A DNA stretch of 64,000 nucleotides from Lichina pygmaea. Lineage: Eukaryota > Ascomycota > Lichinomycetes > Lichinales > Lichinaceae. Position numbers and translations under genes: made by a program. Where the stretch lies: contig OY730169.1 in NCBI GenBank assembly GCA_963422465.1, positions 558,001 to 622,000 on the forward strand. Reading direction: 5' to 3'. Numbering within the stretch: the first letter of the stretch is position 1; each line of letters starts with the position of its first letter. A model generated the notes under the pieces. The model was not told where the DNA came from, made no database searches, and worked only from the letters and a program-made list of their open reading frames with translations. Below are positions 34,254 through 46,847 of this stretch, in pieces.

Positions 34254-35737
34254 ATGGGTCGCCCGCCGAAAGCCGAGGCCGTCATGGCGACGAAGACCCA
34301 AGTCGGCGCCGAGGACTTTGTGCGCTTGCGAGACTCGGTAGGTCACGCTGATCTCCTCCCACGGTCGGGCCTTGGCCACGACCGAGGACCCGTACCCTGG
34401 CTCTAACCCACCCCCCCCCCAACCTCCCTCTTTCCAGGCTGCCAAACCCCTCTGGTATGCCGCCCCTCGGGTGGCTCATCCCTATCCGCCTCAGCGACGT
34501 CGCTGTTGCGTTCGCGTCGACGCCTATCCATCGCTTGATGAATAGGCCTGTTTCTCTTCTTTCCTTCGTCGCCTCTTTTGTCGCGTCGCTTTCCGACCGT
34601 CGCCACCGTCCAACGGTGCTCTTCCTTGCGTCTCCAGATCCGCCACCCCAGAGTGTCCGCTTTCCTTGACGGTCGTGTTCTGCGCGCGGTCGCCTGAGGC
34701 GATTCGTCCCAACTTCGATGTCGCGATCGATGCGTGACGCCGCCGCTGACGACCCCAGGTCGTGACCGGCCTAGCCACCTTGCAGGCGGCCATTCAAGAG
34801 CTGTCGCGCGCCTACATCTCCCACAGCAACACCATCCTGACGGGCGGCGAGGTCTCGACCAACGATCTGCTGGCACTCTCGAACCCGCTCGGCAATGGTG
34901 GGCTCGGCGCCCATCGCGGAAGCCCCGTCAAGGGCGAGCCGGGCAAGCGCACCAGGAAGACCAAACGCGCGCACGACCCCAACATGCCGAAGCGACCGTT
35001 GACGCCTTACTTCCTGTACATGCAGACCGCGCGCCCGGTCATCACGCAGGACCTTGGCACCACGGCGAGCAAGGGTAAAGTCAGCGAGGAGGGGACCAGG
35101 CGCTGGCAGAACATGCCGGTCCACCAGAAGGAGGTGAGCGTCACCGGCGGCGACGCTACCGGCGGCGACGCTACCGACGACCCCGGAGCGACTCGCGCGT
35201 GCTGACCGTGCCCGGGCACAGCTGTGGAAGGGCGCCTACCAGAAGAACCTCGACCAGTACAAGGCCGAGAAGGCGGCCTACCTCGTCACGCTGAAGAACT
35301 CCGAAGGCGCCGCCGCCCAGCTGGCGGCCGAGAACGCCGAGCTGCTCGCCGAGGACGACGACGATCAGGATCAGGATCAGGATCACGACGACGACGACGA
35401 GGCCGACGCCGACGTCGACCCGGACGTGGACGACCTCGCGCTGCAGGAAGACATCGCTCTCGACGGCAACCTTTCGCCTCCGGCCTCGCCCAGGGCCAAC
35501 AAGCGTCAGAGGGGCATCGGCGGTGACGCCATCGAGACGCGCGTGCCGGTCAAGGAGACCCAGGTCTTCCCGCCGGGCCTCGAGCACTTTGGAGTCGGCC
35601 ACGACGTCGTCGCGCCCGAGCCGAAGCGACGTAAGCGCAGGTCCCGAGCCGAGATGGAGGCCGACTCCAACCGCGGCGAGGACAAGGAGCGACGCTCGAG
35701 GCGCAAGCGCAAGAGCGACGCGGTCGACGGGGCCTGA
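34254..35737 (+). CDS. HMG-box protein
   Basis: Three exons: 34254-34337, 34759-35133, 35222-35737; 324 residues. Exon 1 reads MGRPPKAEAVMATKTQVGAE. The HMG box spans exons 2-3: HDPNMPKRPLTPYFLYMQTA, then EEGTRRWQNMPVHQKE joined to LWKGAYQKNLDQYKAEKAAY. Downstream are an acidic run of Asp residues, the short motif LDGNLSPPASPRANKRQR and a basic tail (EPKRRKRRSRAE; RRSRRKRKS). The arrangement resembles fungal HMG proteins related to Hmo1/Nhp10, chromatin-bound architectural factors. Intron 1 is 421 bases, unusually long here; intron 2 (88 bases) contains a duplicated GGCGGCGACGCTACC. Exact orthology is uncertain. Confidence 0.85.
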
Positions 35738-36150
35738 TCGCGAAGGTCTGACCTCGGGCCGATCTGTGCCGGCCTACGGCTCGAAAATCCGGGAGTGCGG
35801 GGGTTCGGTTGGGGGGGGGGGGGGGGGGTGGTGTTATGGGGAGCAAGGATGGGGTGGATGGTCTGACCTCTTTGCCGTCTCCGCCGTTGCCTCTGCTTCG
35901 CTTCGCGATGACGACGTTCCTGGCAAAGACGTTCGTGCCGTTGGGTTTCAATGTCGCCTTGGGCGCTCTCTGTACGATAGAGCTCCGACGAAAGTGTTGA
36001 ACCGTGCTTCTCTCGTATCGCGGTCCGCTTGTGGAAGCGAATCCAGTTGGCTTCGGAGCCCCCTGACGCACCGTCATCACGGCCAACCCTCCGCAGGTAC
36101 CGATCTGCTGTAGAGATCCGCGTCACCTTGGCGCGACAGCAGACGCCGGC
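35738..36150. promoter_or_regulatory. region between HMG-box gene and urease
   Basis: Same-strand spacer of 413 bases with an 18 base G tract at 35811-35828. Presumably the 3' flank of one gene and promoter of the next. Confidence 0.5.
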
Positions 36151-39100
36151 ATGCGTCTCGTCCCGCGAGAGGTGAGTGCTGCGGTGTCGGCCTACGTTCG
36201 TCGATCGGACGAGCTGACGTCCGGTGAAGCTCGACAAGCTCGCGGTATCGCAGTTGGGCCTCCTCGCGCAGAGACGACTGGCAAGGGGTGTCAGGTTGAA
36301 CCATCCGGAGGCTGTGGTAAAGATCCGACGAGGGTCGCGCGCGGCACGAGCAGACGCTGAATCGATGGCAGGCTCTGATCGCGAACAACCTGCACGAGGT
36401 TGGCATCCCAAGCGCCTCGAGTGCTCGAGCCTTGACCGCTGACCGTCTGGGGCACGACCAGCTCATCCGCGATGGCAACCACAGCGTCGCCGATCTCATG
36501 TCGATCGGCAAGACCATGCTCGGCCGACGACACGTGCTCGCCTCGGTCGTCTCGACCTTGACGGAGCTCCAGGTCGAGGGAACCTTCCCCACCGGCACCT
36601 ACCTCGTGACCGTCCACCACCCGGTCTGCACCGACGACGGCGATCTCGAGAGGGCCCTCTACGGCAGCTTCCTGCCGCTGCCTGCCAAGGATCTGTTCGA
36701 GTTGGCCGCGCCGGATGCCTACCGACCGGCAAAGATGCCGGGTGCCGTCGTCCCCGTCAGAGGAAGGATCACGCTCAACCAGGGCCGAAGGAGACGACGG
36801 CTGAGGATCACCAGCAAGGGGGACAGGCCGATACAGGTTCGCTGCGTCCTGCTCTCGGACGGCGGGGAACCTGGCGCTGCTGATCTGATGCTGCTGACTT
36901 TCAGGTCGGCTCGCATTACCACCTGATCGAGGCCAACCCGCAGCTGGACTTTGATCGCATCGGAGCCTACGGTCACCGCCTGGACATCCCCGCCGGTACG
37001 TCCGTTCGGTTTGAGCCAGGCGCCACGAAGACGGTGACCGTCGTCGAGATTGACGGCCGTCGGGTGGTCAGCGGGGGCAGTTCCATCGCAGGCGGGAAGG
37101 TGGACGGCTCGTCGACGGACGGTCTCGCCCGTCGTCTCCTGGAAGCTGGCTTTGCAAACTCCCCAGACCCTCACGGTGACTCCGCACACGTCGACATGTT
37201 CTCGATGGACCGCGAGGCCTACGCCACGATGTTCGGGCCCACCGTCGGGGACCGGATCCGCCTTGCGGCGACGGATCTCTGGATCGTGGTCGAGCAGGAC
37301 CGCACCGTGTACGGAGACGAATGCAAGTTTGGCGGGGGCAAGACCCTGAGGGAAGGCATGGGCCAGGCGAGCGGGCGGGCGGACGACGACTGCCTGGACC
37401 TCGTCGTCACCAACGCCGTCGTACTCGACCATTCGGGCATCTTCAAGGCCGACGTCGGGGTCAAGGACGGGCTCATCGTCGGCATCGGCAAGGCCGGAAA
37501 CCCGGACGTCATGGACGGCGTGCATCCGTCGATGGTGGTCGGTTCGTGTACGGACGCGATCGCCGGAGAGGGCAAGATCGTCACGGCCGGAGGTCTCGAT
37601 ACGCACATCCACTGCATCTGCCCTCAGCAGGCGCACGAATCCGTGTCCTCCGGTATCACGACCATGTTGGGTGGAGGAACCGGCCCTAGGTACCGCACCC
37701 GAACAGAGGCCGGCCAAGGCCAGCAGGCTTACCGTACCTGCAGCGCCGGTAGCTGTGCGACGACATGCACCCCCGGCTCCAACCACATCCGACAGATGCT
37801 GCAAGCGTGCGACGAGCTGCCGGTCAACTTTGGCATAACGGGCAAGGGCAACGACAGCGGCGCCAGGGGCCTCGAGGACCAGATCCTGGCCGGGGCCGCG
37901 GGACTCAAGCTGCACGAGGACTGGGGCACGACACCGGCGGCCATCGATAGGTGCCTGAGGTCGGTCGAGACCCGGATGGGTACGACCCTTCGCTGACGAC
38001 GTCAAAGCGTGTGCGACCTGCACGACGTGCAGTGCCTGATCCACACCGACACCCTCAACGAGTCCGGCTTCGTCGAGGAAACCATCAAGGCCTTCAAGGG
38101 ACGGGCGATCCACACGTATCACACCGAGGGCGCCGGAGGGGGCCACGCCCCCGACATCATCTCCGTCGTCGAGCACCCCAACGTCCTGCCCAGCAGTACC
38201 AACCCGACGCGGCCGTACACGAGGAACACCCTGGACGAGCACCTGGACATGCTGATGGTCTGCCACCACCTCTCGAAGAACATCCCGGAGGACGTGGCCT
38301 TTGCCGAGAGCCGGATCAGGGCCGAGACGATCGCGGCCGAGGACGTGCTGCACGACCTCGGCGCCATCAGCATGATGTCGTCGGACTCGCAGGCCATGGG
38401 TCGATGCGGAGAGGTCATCCTCCGGACGTGGCACACGGCGCACAAGAACAAGGTCCAACGAGGCGTCCTGCCGGAGGACGAGGGCTCCTCGGCGGACAAC
38501 TTCCGCGTCAAGCGCTACGTCAGCAAGTACACCATCAACCCGGCGATCGCGCAGGGGATGAGCCACCTGGTCGGCAGCGTCGAGGAGGGGAAACTGGCCG
38601 ATCTGGTCCTGTGGGACCCGGCGCACTTTGGGACCAAGCCCGCGACGGTACTCAAGGGCGGCATGATCGTGTACGCACAGATGGTCGGTGCTCCATCCAT
38701 CCGCGGCGAACGGTCCACCCGTCACTGACCATCTCATCGGACAGGGCGACCCAAACGCCTCGTATGGCCTCCAACGCATCCTGACCCTGCAGCCTCTGGC
38801 TCCGTGACTGACGGACGTAGCATCCCCACCGTCGAGCCGATCACGATGCGGCCGATGTTCGCGGTACGTCGAGCGCATCGATCGACCCTACGTCTCGTCC
38901 AGCGTTCTCTAATCTCGACCCAACAGTCGTTCGTCCCGCGCACCAGCGTCGCCTTCGTCTCGCAGGTCTCCATCGACAGCGGGGCCGTGCCAAAGTACGG
39001 CCTGAGGAAACGCATCGAAGGGGTCAAGAACTGCCGCCGCATCGGGAAGAAGGACATGAAATTCAACGACACGATGCCGAAGATGAAGGTCGACCCAGAA

Positions 39101-39313
39101 CGTTACGTACGTGTCGTGATCCTCCCTCGCTCGTCTCTCTCTCTCTTCCATCGGCGCGTTCTTTCGGAGTATGAAGAGCATGAGCATCACGATTCCGCCA
39201 ACAAGACTGACCAAGCGCACGGGCGCCACCAGACGGTCGAAGCGGACGGGAAACCATGCCTCGCCGAACCAGCGACTTACCTGCCGCTGGCGCAGCAGTA
39301 CTTCATCTTTTGA
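36151..39313 (+). CDS. ure1: urease
   Basis: Eleven exons: 36151-36171, 36230-36316, 36372-36398, 36462-36836, 36905-37689, 37744-37959, 38008-38683, 38745-38761, 38821-38863, 38927-39106, 39233-39313; 835 residues, the usual size for one-chain fungal urease (gamma-beta-alpha fusion). It begins [20 protein letters not shown]. The nickel site is complete: HIH in GLDTHIHCI, the lysine in [10 protein letters not shown] that is carbamylated, HTD in [17 protein letters not shown], and SSDSQAMGR. The flap [13 protein letters not shown] carries the catalytic Cys/His. It ends AQQYFIF. It hydrolyses urea to ammonia and carbamate in the cytosol and needs UreD/F/G helpers, not seen in this window. Exons as short as 17 and 27 bases make automatic models error-prone. 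Confidence 0.96.
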
Positions 39314-41100
39314 TGCGCCGTCTCGAGTCGAAAGCTCCGATCAAGCCGCACCAACGGCCGCATCAGGGTACAAGTCACGACCGAGGCATCTCATTTGCTC
39401 TGTTACCCAGCCGGGCCTCAAGGCCAGAGTGATTCCCATATGAATGTAAGAGTCACCACTCATCACTGCCTGATCATGCCACCGTACCACTGCCTGGCAA
39501 TGCCACCACCACCCCACCCATCCATGCTGACTACTGTAGAGCGCAGACGGCAGCGGTGCGCACGTCGGTAGATGACCTGTGATCCTCTTCAATCACTGTG
39601 GTATAGCATCGTGGTGGCCTGCGGTCATGAATGTCCGTGGCCACAGCATCGAATACGACCATCATCTCTTGATCCTGGCCGGTGGCCAAAGCCTGTATCG
39701 TACCGTACGGTCCTGTATCATACCGAGACTGTTGAGGTCGAGAGCTACGACTCGCCAGCTGGCCGTGCACGACCGAACAGACATACTATATCCTGGCCTC
39801 TTCCTACTGTACCCCTACAGCCTCTGACTACAGCGTGCTACCCGTACGGTACCGTACCTCGCACAATCTTTCGTACAGTCCTTTCTTACGCAGTCTTTCG
39901 CGGAACAAGTGACGGTGGAAAGTGACGGTGGGAAGTGACGGTGGAGAGCGACACCGGAGAGTGATGCCGAATAAGTGCCGCCGAACCGGCCTCACCGAAC
40001 AGTAGCGCTCGACGCGATATCAGATACAGTTGATTAATTAGAGAGCGATCTTTGGTGGATGCGGCTCTGCCCACATCACGGCATGTCGCCACCGCTGCAG
40101 TGAGTTGTACGAGTACAGGGTTGGTACCGTAAGGTACTGTTCGGTACCTACGGTACTGTTTTGCTGTGGTGAGAAGGGTGCTGTTTCTGACATGGATACG
40201 GTACGGTACGGTACGGTACTGTAATGTTTATTCTCGTGCCAGCAAGGGAGGGGAGGGAAGCATGGTTCCAAGTCGCTGAGAAGATAACATCCCCAGGTGC
40301 GCTGAGTAGAGGAGGAAGGGTGGTAGAGAGGGCTGGACAGAAGGGGGTGGACAGAGAGGGCTGGACAGACAGGACCAGACAGACAGACAGGACTGGACAG
40401 ACAGACAGGACTGAACAGATGGGACTGGACAGACAGGACCGGGCAGAGAACGCCGGACAGACAAGGCGGAGAAAGGTCGAGAGGTGCGACGACGCCGGCG
40501 GCGTCGATCATCTCCTCTCCTCCCCTGAGGATTCCGTACGGTACTGGGTGACCTCGTGCCACGACTGTCGATCTTTCCCTGTCCAGAGTTTCGGAAGGAC
40601 CGTAGTCCTCCGCCTCGCCGGTTCAGGTTGGACGTCGGTCCGACTTACGACGTGAGCGATCTCAAGCCGTCACTGCTTGGTGTTTTTGTAGGGATTGTAA
40701 AGAGCATTATTTGAACGTCGGCTTGGAGGCTGTTGGCTTGGAGGCTGGCTGGACCCGCTCGATAAATAACGTCTTTGAATATTGTTCATATCAGGAGGGC
40801 ACTGGAACGTGGCATGTGGATATTGGTTCAATGGGACGGATTTAGGTGCTGGTTGGTTGCTACAGCACAGCTAGACGTGCTAGGTGCATGTTCCTCCGAA
40901 GGCTTTCTTCGTCGGCGTGGTTGACTAGTGGTCACTTTTTCCTCCTCGATGATGATGATGCTGATGATGATGATGATGTGTCCGTGTCGACAAGTCTTCC
41001 GACATCCCGCTGTAGTCTCCACAGGGGCAACCGCGGTTTTCAAGGAGCTTCTGTCCTCCAATGACGTTCGATAGTCCAGTCCGGTCCAGCTGCGAGAGTC
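39314..41100. other. intergenic; GTAC-rich and ACAGACAG repeats
   Basis: No gene. Contains GGTGGAARGTGAC repeats (39913-39950), (GGTAC)n (about 40198-40222), an imperfect CAGACAGGACTGGACAGA array (40325-40465) and an ATGATG repeat (40950-40977). Marks the start of the sparse right half of the window. Confidence 0.6.
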
Positions 41101-42300
41101 AGTTGGGTCCTAGCTGGATTTTATTCTGGATAACCTGGGCCTTGTTAGGGAAAACAAAGCTTGGCTGAAGTACAAGAGGTGGCTGATGCGGTCCTTTTCC
41201 ATATCGCCAGCAGGCTTTCCACTGGATTCCGTTTTGGGCCACTCGGGCCCCTCCCTTTCCTCCCGTCTGGAGTACAAGCCGATTGGTTCTGCGATGCTTT
41301 CGAGCCTTGAGGTCCTCGTGGGGTAGCACGGTATCGGCTGTTGCCAATGGGCCGTTTCAAGAAGGTTGACTTCCTCCCCGGTGGTCCTCCCTTGGCGTCC
41401 GCGATCAAAAGTGGCGCCTCCCTGATGCCAACATCTCCTTCCGGCTAGGTCTCTTTGGCGATGGGGGGGGGGGGGGGGGGGGGGGGGGATGCCCAGGTCT
41501 CGACGGGTCTTCCCCTGGTCTCAAGGTCGTCTGTAGTCGCCAGCGATCCCTTCCGGTGGGTCCAACTTTTCTTCCCGGGGGCGGCAGGCCTTGTTCCTCC
41601 TTTGCGCCGCCTTCCTTGCGCGCGCACTTCAGGCGCAAAGGTCTCCTCTCAGCTGACCCTCCTCCTGGATGGCACCTGCGCTTTCGTGGTGGTCTCTCCG
41701 ACTCCTCACCATTCATTATCATGGCCTCACGAATCGGCAGACTTGGTGTTCTAGGTGATCTGATGGGGCTGGGGCTGGGCTCGGGCGCCCCAGCTGGCCG
41801 CAGAGTCGTAATCTCCCGGATCCTAGATTCGGCTTGTCGCGCTAAGCCCGGGCCCAGATAGAATGTTGCTACAGTACTAAAAAAAATAGTTGGTGGTTGT
41901 ACCTCGTACCCGTGCCCATGGGGGGTACTGAAGTGCCCCCCAAGTGGCACGGGTACCTTGGTATGGGGCGAAGATCACTTAGGGAGCTGTTAGGATTGCA
42001 ACACTGCCAAGGTCCAATCTCGGGAAGGACACGGCGGGCTGCAGAATAGAGGCTGAATAGGGAACTGAACAGGGGTTGAATTCGTGTATATAGCGAGTGC
42101 TTTTTCCCTAAAGAAATTGATAACGGCTCTTCCCTGCCTCCCAGCTCCAACAGGAGCAATGGTGTCGGAAAAGTCACGTGTGCTTACACGTGACTTTGTT
42201 GCCCAATAGAGCGACTTGATCACCCAAATACTTCTGATAATTAGACAATTTCGAGCCAAGTTTTGATAGAGCCTATCGGTCCACGGTAATACTACAGGGC
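41101..42300. other. unidentified region, possibly an old retroelement relic
   Basis: The minus strand carries several Pro-, Arg- and Gly-rich open frames between about 41100 and 42180 that look like low-complexity protein rather than random shadow, with a 26 base G tract at 41463-41488. Near 42171-42196 is a perfect 11 bp inverted repeat (AAGTCACGTGT / ACACGTGACTT). I could not match this to a family; a gag-like relic of an LTR element is one guess, and chance is another. Confidence 0.25.
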
Positions 42301-42372
42301 CGCACTATCGAAACACCTGCTTCTACGGATGTACTTGCAAGCCAGAGAGACTCGAGACAGCTGCTGGCTTAC

Positions 42373-42517
42373 TGCTGGAGCTACAAGGCAATGGCCTGCT
42401 CTGAGCGGGGAGAAGATGATTATCATTGACGCCCTCTCGGACCCGAGGGCTATATGGCCCCCTATCTAGCTGACTAACACTGCTGACTAAGCCAGCCTCA
42501 GCCCTGTGGCCGCAACA
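42373..42517. mobile_element. solo-LTR-like element, copy A (145 bp)
   Basis: Ends TG...CA, flanked by perfect 5 bp duplications CTTAC (42368-42372 and 42518-42522). Same sequence family as copies B-D in this window. The size, ends and 5 bp target duplication fit a short LTR left after recombination, or a TRIM-like element. No internal domain lies beside it. High similarity to copy D suggests moderate age. Confidence 0.75.
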
Positions 42518-43741
42518 CTTACAGTACTTCCGTACGTCTATTAATAATACTGCCCTGAAAATGTTCTCACATACGGTACCCCTCTAGGATCTCGTAGAGG
42601 AGGCACGGGAGGCACGGGAGGCACAATCGTCCGTTCTTTCCTGTCGAACCCGGGATTGCGTGGGACGCCTCGTTGAAGCTAAGGCGGGAGGGACGGCGCT
42701 AATGACTTCTAATGTTAGAGGGTCCTGTTCCGCGGAAAGAGACGCCACCACTGCCACGTGGTGGACCCAAACTCCATCCTGACGACCCGGGAAAGATGTG
42801 ATCCGCCCAGGCGGTGTCTCTTGCAGCATCTCCTCATTGCACAACAAAGAGGATGGTGGTCTTAAGACACTGTACTCCTCGTACGATGAACGCACTACTC
42901 GTACCTTCGTACGTGCGATTGCTTAAAGCGAGAACAACAGGCAAAGTCGCCAAGATGCAGCTCGCAACGACGCGAGCGCTAGCGAGATGAAAGAGACTCG
43001 AATCGATTCGGAGACAAGCTATGTTACTGCAGAGCCATCCAAGCAAGCCTGTCCCACGTGCAGACGTCTATCAGAATATCAGGCTCTCCTGCAGCACGCC
43101 ACAGGCTGGCTCTGTCCCTCTACCGCGTCAATATGACACCACCAGGCCCTCGGGAAGGTTCCATCCCAATCCGGGTCTCACCGATCCCCGCCAAATTATA
43201 GCTTGCCGGCTTTGTCATTGGATGATCCCCAGAGCTGCCCCTGACAGTGGCGTCTCGAAAATTGACGTTCACCACAGCCCGGTTCAGGTCCGCGGATGCC
43301 CGTGTTGCAAAAGCAACAGACTCGGCAGCAACCGATCCAGAGAGCACCTCCTTGACACTGGTCTATCGGTCGACGGTGCCGTGCACTGTGTTGATTCTTA
43401 CGGTGACTTGGCGCAGGAATCGAGCAAGAATGACAAGATAACGGAGCAGTACGTATCTACGTACGTGCGGGCCTACCTCGGATGAATACAGAGTCGGAAT
43501 AGACATGATGTTTCTGATCCATTCCAACGCTGCCAGGCCTGTACGATGGCTGGGGTTACGATACCAAGAATGCCAGAACGGCATGAGGACTGCTGCTGTC
43601 CAGCTTTCAGACCTGAAAGAGGCATGGTTGGCAGGCCAATCACGATCATCAGTTCAGCAAAGGCTGGGGTGGACCTCCCCCCAGACGCCACGCGGTCAGG
43701 CATCAGGCCGGGACGGATATCGAGTTTGAATGGTATTATAA
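42518..43741. other. intergenic region downstream of the Pth11-like gene
   Basis: No supported gene. Short frames on the minus strand (43703-43473, 43347-43120) look somewhat protein-like but do not join into a recognisable protein. Confidence 0.45.
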
Positions 43742-45222
43742 TTAAGGCTTGTCACGCTCGATATACACCTCGGTGGTGATCCGCACGTCGGAAAATCGGG
43801 TGCTAGAAGCATTGGGATCGTGCCGGGGCAGGTCGCTCAACGCCGTCGACGCGTATCGAGACGTGTAGCTCTTTGACGTCGTGACGTAGGCCCGGACCAA
43901 CGGCCGGATGGCCGGTGCGCAGGCGCACAAAATGGCAACGTTGATCTCGACGACGCTAGGCACGAATCAGTCCTTGGGCCGGCGCGCAGGCAAGGCACCC
44001 AGCTCGGAGGCAAGGGAATATCGTGGCGACTCACGTCCACAGAGACGTGTCGTACCCGTGCCACGTGATGTCGGTCGTCCTGATCACGCGGATGAAGGCA
44101 AGAAGCCGCAGGACGCTGACGACGCATGCGCTGCACCGTTTGAAGCGAGTCAGTCAACCTGTTCAACCGGTTCCTCCCCACGGACGACGAACGCCCAAGC
44201 GGTGTCATCGAGAAGGCTACGTACAAGAGTCCCGCTGCGAAGACGGCGGTCAACTGGATCTTTTCCCGTCTCGAGATGTTCAACTTCACGACCTCCCGGA
44301 TGGGTAGCAAGAAGGCCACCAGGTCGACGATGATGTTGTGGATGCTGCTGAGCACCGCGATGGCGATCGAGTTCACGCATTTGCCCGGGATCAGGGGGTT
44401 CAGTCTCTTCTGCCACGGTGTGCAGGCGAACAGAACGGCGAAGAAGGCGGCGAAATAGAAGCCGACGATGGTGAAGATGACGAACCACGTGAGTCGCGTG
44501 ATCCCCTTCCGGAACTGGAATATGCGGAGATAGAGCAGGAAGATGGAGCATTTGACACAGACGTTCGTGGGCGCGTAGAGGAGGTAGACCGAGAGTTGGA
44601 TCTGCAAGATTTTCCGAGACGACAGTCAGGCGTCCTGTCCGTACGAGGCCGGCGTGCGCTGCCGCGTCGAGGGCCGAACACGCACCTTGAAATATCGAGG
44701 GATCATGTACGACATTGGGAGGTCCCAGATATGACGCCCCTGGAAGAAGTGCACATCTGCCACGTTTCAGTCAGCCGACACGTCCTCTCCGGGCTGCGGC
44801 GCACGCAAGAACCGACTTGCCCATATATATCACAACGGTCCAGCCGATATTGAAGATCTAGGGGTCGTGAATCAGCCGGAGAAGGGACTCGCGCAGGCCG
44901 TCGTGAGACGCCCGGCCGGCCATCAGCATCGTGAGCCGCACCATCGCAAATACAGATGTCCCTGATCCAAGGTCAGCCGGACGGGTCTCATCGGCGAGGG
45001 GGACACGTCGGTCATACAGTCATCGGGACCGATCTTCCGGACGATGCGTGCTCGCGCATACAGCCGCAACAATACCGCGACGGTGCCCAGCGTCGCGAAG
45101 CCGATGATCACTGGCTTGTACGCATCCCCACGCGTCTCTGGGTTGTCAAAGTTCGACTTGACACCCGGCGGTGGAGGAAGCAGTGACCTCTGGGTGAGGT
45201 CGACGGCGCCGGAGGAGTTCAT
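43742..45222 (-). CDS. Pth11-like integral membrane protein (rhodopsin-type fold)
   Basis: Seven exons on the minus strand: 45222-45018, 44961-44942, 44857-44813, 44739-44686, 44601-44225, 44130-44035, 43955-43742; 336 residues. Hydrophobic segments include KPVIIGFATLGTVAVLLRLY, LTWFVIFTIVGFYFAAFFAV and VLSSIHNIIVDLVAFLLPI. Family marks are RLYARARIVRKIGPDDW after the first helix, GRHIWDLP, KCSIFLLYLRIF, and the LPI-x-x-V-x-x-L loop, with RTTDITWHGYDTSLWTVVEI near the end. Pth11-like proteins are a large fungal family of seven-helix surface receptors or transporters; ligands are mostly unknown. The exon 3/intron 3 boundary (donor GTTCTT) is the least certain part. Confidence 0.82.
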
Positions 45223-46691
45223 GGCGGTGGTTCTCGCGGGCGGTGCGGATCGTCGAGGGCCGATGGCGAACTGCTCAACATCTGGTCGATCTGCCGGTCC
45301 AGGCCCGGTTTAAAGGAGTGGGCTCTGGCAACGGCACATGGCTAAATGGGGAAGGAAGAAACACCGACTACGCTAGCATAGTCATCTTTCAATGGCCAGG
45401 AAGATCATCTCTGGAAAGAGGGGGGGGGGGGGGGGGGGGGCGGTGCGCGGGGCCATCGCTCGACAACGCTGCGCATGTTCCTGCTGATGGCGCAGTGTGG
45501 CAACGACATGCAAGGGAAAGCGGGTCGGAGCTCTTCGCAACCAACCAGGGCGGGACAAGGCGACGATGTTCTGCGTCGTGGCTCCTGTTCAAAAGCTACC
45601 ATATCACTGCAGCGGTTCACACTGGCCGGCTACACTTGGGTACTCTGCACGCGCCGTGATACTGTTCTCTGTAGCCGTGCCAGGTTCCTGGATCTGGCTT
45701 CTGATAGCTCACACCATCTTGGCCGGAGAGCAAAGACGCCAACTCCGGCCCCCGCAAAAGCAACGACTGTGTCTTGCTTTGTTTTCTCGATGCTTCCCGC
45801 GCACGGACTTGTGTCACCTTACGATCAGAGCTACATACGTACGTAACGTACATATGTACGTAGTACGTACGTACACCTTGGGAAACTACGATCAGGTCCT
45901 GAACCCTGACTAGAAGCACGTTCTCAAGGTGGCACCAGAACGACTGGGGGGGGTTTGTTCTTTGATAAATGTCATCCGGCACGACAATGTGAGATCGCTA
46001 CCGTACGATATCCGACAGACATGGCAGGACTGACAAGGGCCACCCCAGCACCTTCGCTGCAGTGTCTTCGGCTATATCGCCCTAGGCAAGGGGCTGGGTA
46101 AATTGGCCTGTCTCGCCGAGTTGCCTTGACTTCTTAACCCTCTCGGGTGGTTCGCCGACCAGCCTGCATTGGCACAGTAGTACTTCCGTACGGAGTACTG
46201 CATCCACTGATCAACAAGGCCTGGGCCAGATGATTGCACGTCGATGATCTACGCCAGCGTAGGCTGATAACCAATGACGTCCAGCAGACCAGCAACCAAG
46301 CACAGCATCGACACATTGCAATCGGATGGCATCGGGACTTTCAACACAGCAACCACTTGCTGTGCTATACATATCAACCCGACCCACTGAAAGGCTACTT
46401 CACTGACTGCCGAGGTTACCACCGCCATGACCATCAATTGCTCTCCTGAGAACCTACGATGGCAGGGATGGTCTGATTTCGATCCGTGCACTCGCTTCAC
46501 GCCTCTCGCGAGGCAGCCGAGCTCTGGTCAGCAAGAAGCGATGCCAAGGGCTCCAGTAGCCTATCGGGCCTCGTCTTCAAGAGGATTGCTGATGCCGGAC
46601 CGATCAGCAGCACCGGCGTTACCGCGTCGGGCGTGAGAGATGAAGACATCATTTTCAGCGGCAAGAAATACTGTGCTGTACTGTAACTTCA
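45223..46691. other. intergenic, upstream of Pth11-like gene
   Basis: Contains a 21 base G tract (45420-45440), GTACGTAC palindromes near 45836-45870 and AGTACTTCCGTACGGAGTAC near 46181. No gene. Confidence 0.55.
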
Positions 46692-46847
46692 TGCTGGAGC
46701 TACAAGGCATCGGCCTGCTCAGAGAGGGGAGAAGAGGCTGTTGATTGAAGCCCTCTCGGACTCGAGGCCTATATGGCCCCCTATCTAGCTGACTAACACT
46801 GCTGACTGGTAAGCCAGGCTCAGCCCTGGCCCTGCCCGGCCGCAACA
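46692..46847. mobile_element. solo-LTR-like element, copy B (156 bp)
   Basis: TG...CA ends and perfect 5 bp flanking duplications CTTCA (46687-46691 and 46848-46852). Same family and direction as copies A and D, but more diverged, hence probably older. Confidence 0.75.

Noticed and set aside
36719-38878. 719-codon open frame antisense to urease
   Set aside because: Composition is typical of a GC-rich shadow frame, and the sense strand encodes a complete urease with all catalytic motifs and introns.
43120-43703. Carboxylesterase-like fragments on the minus strand (for example GLAALEWIRN)
   Set aside because: The order of the fragments does not match the enzyme and no catalytic motif is present; resemblance is probably chance.
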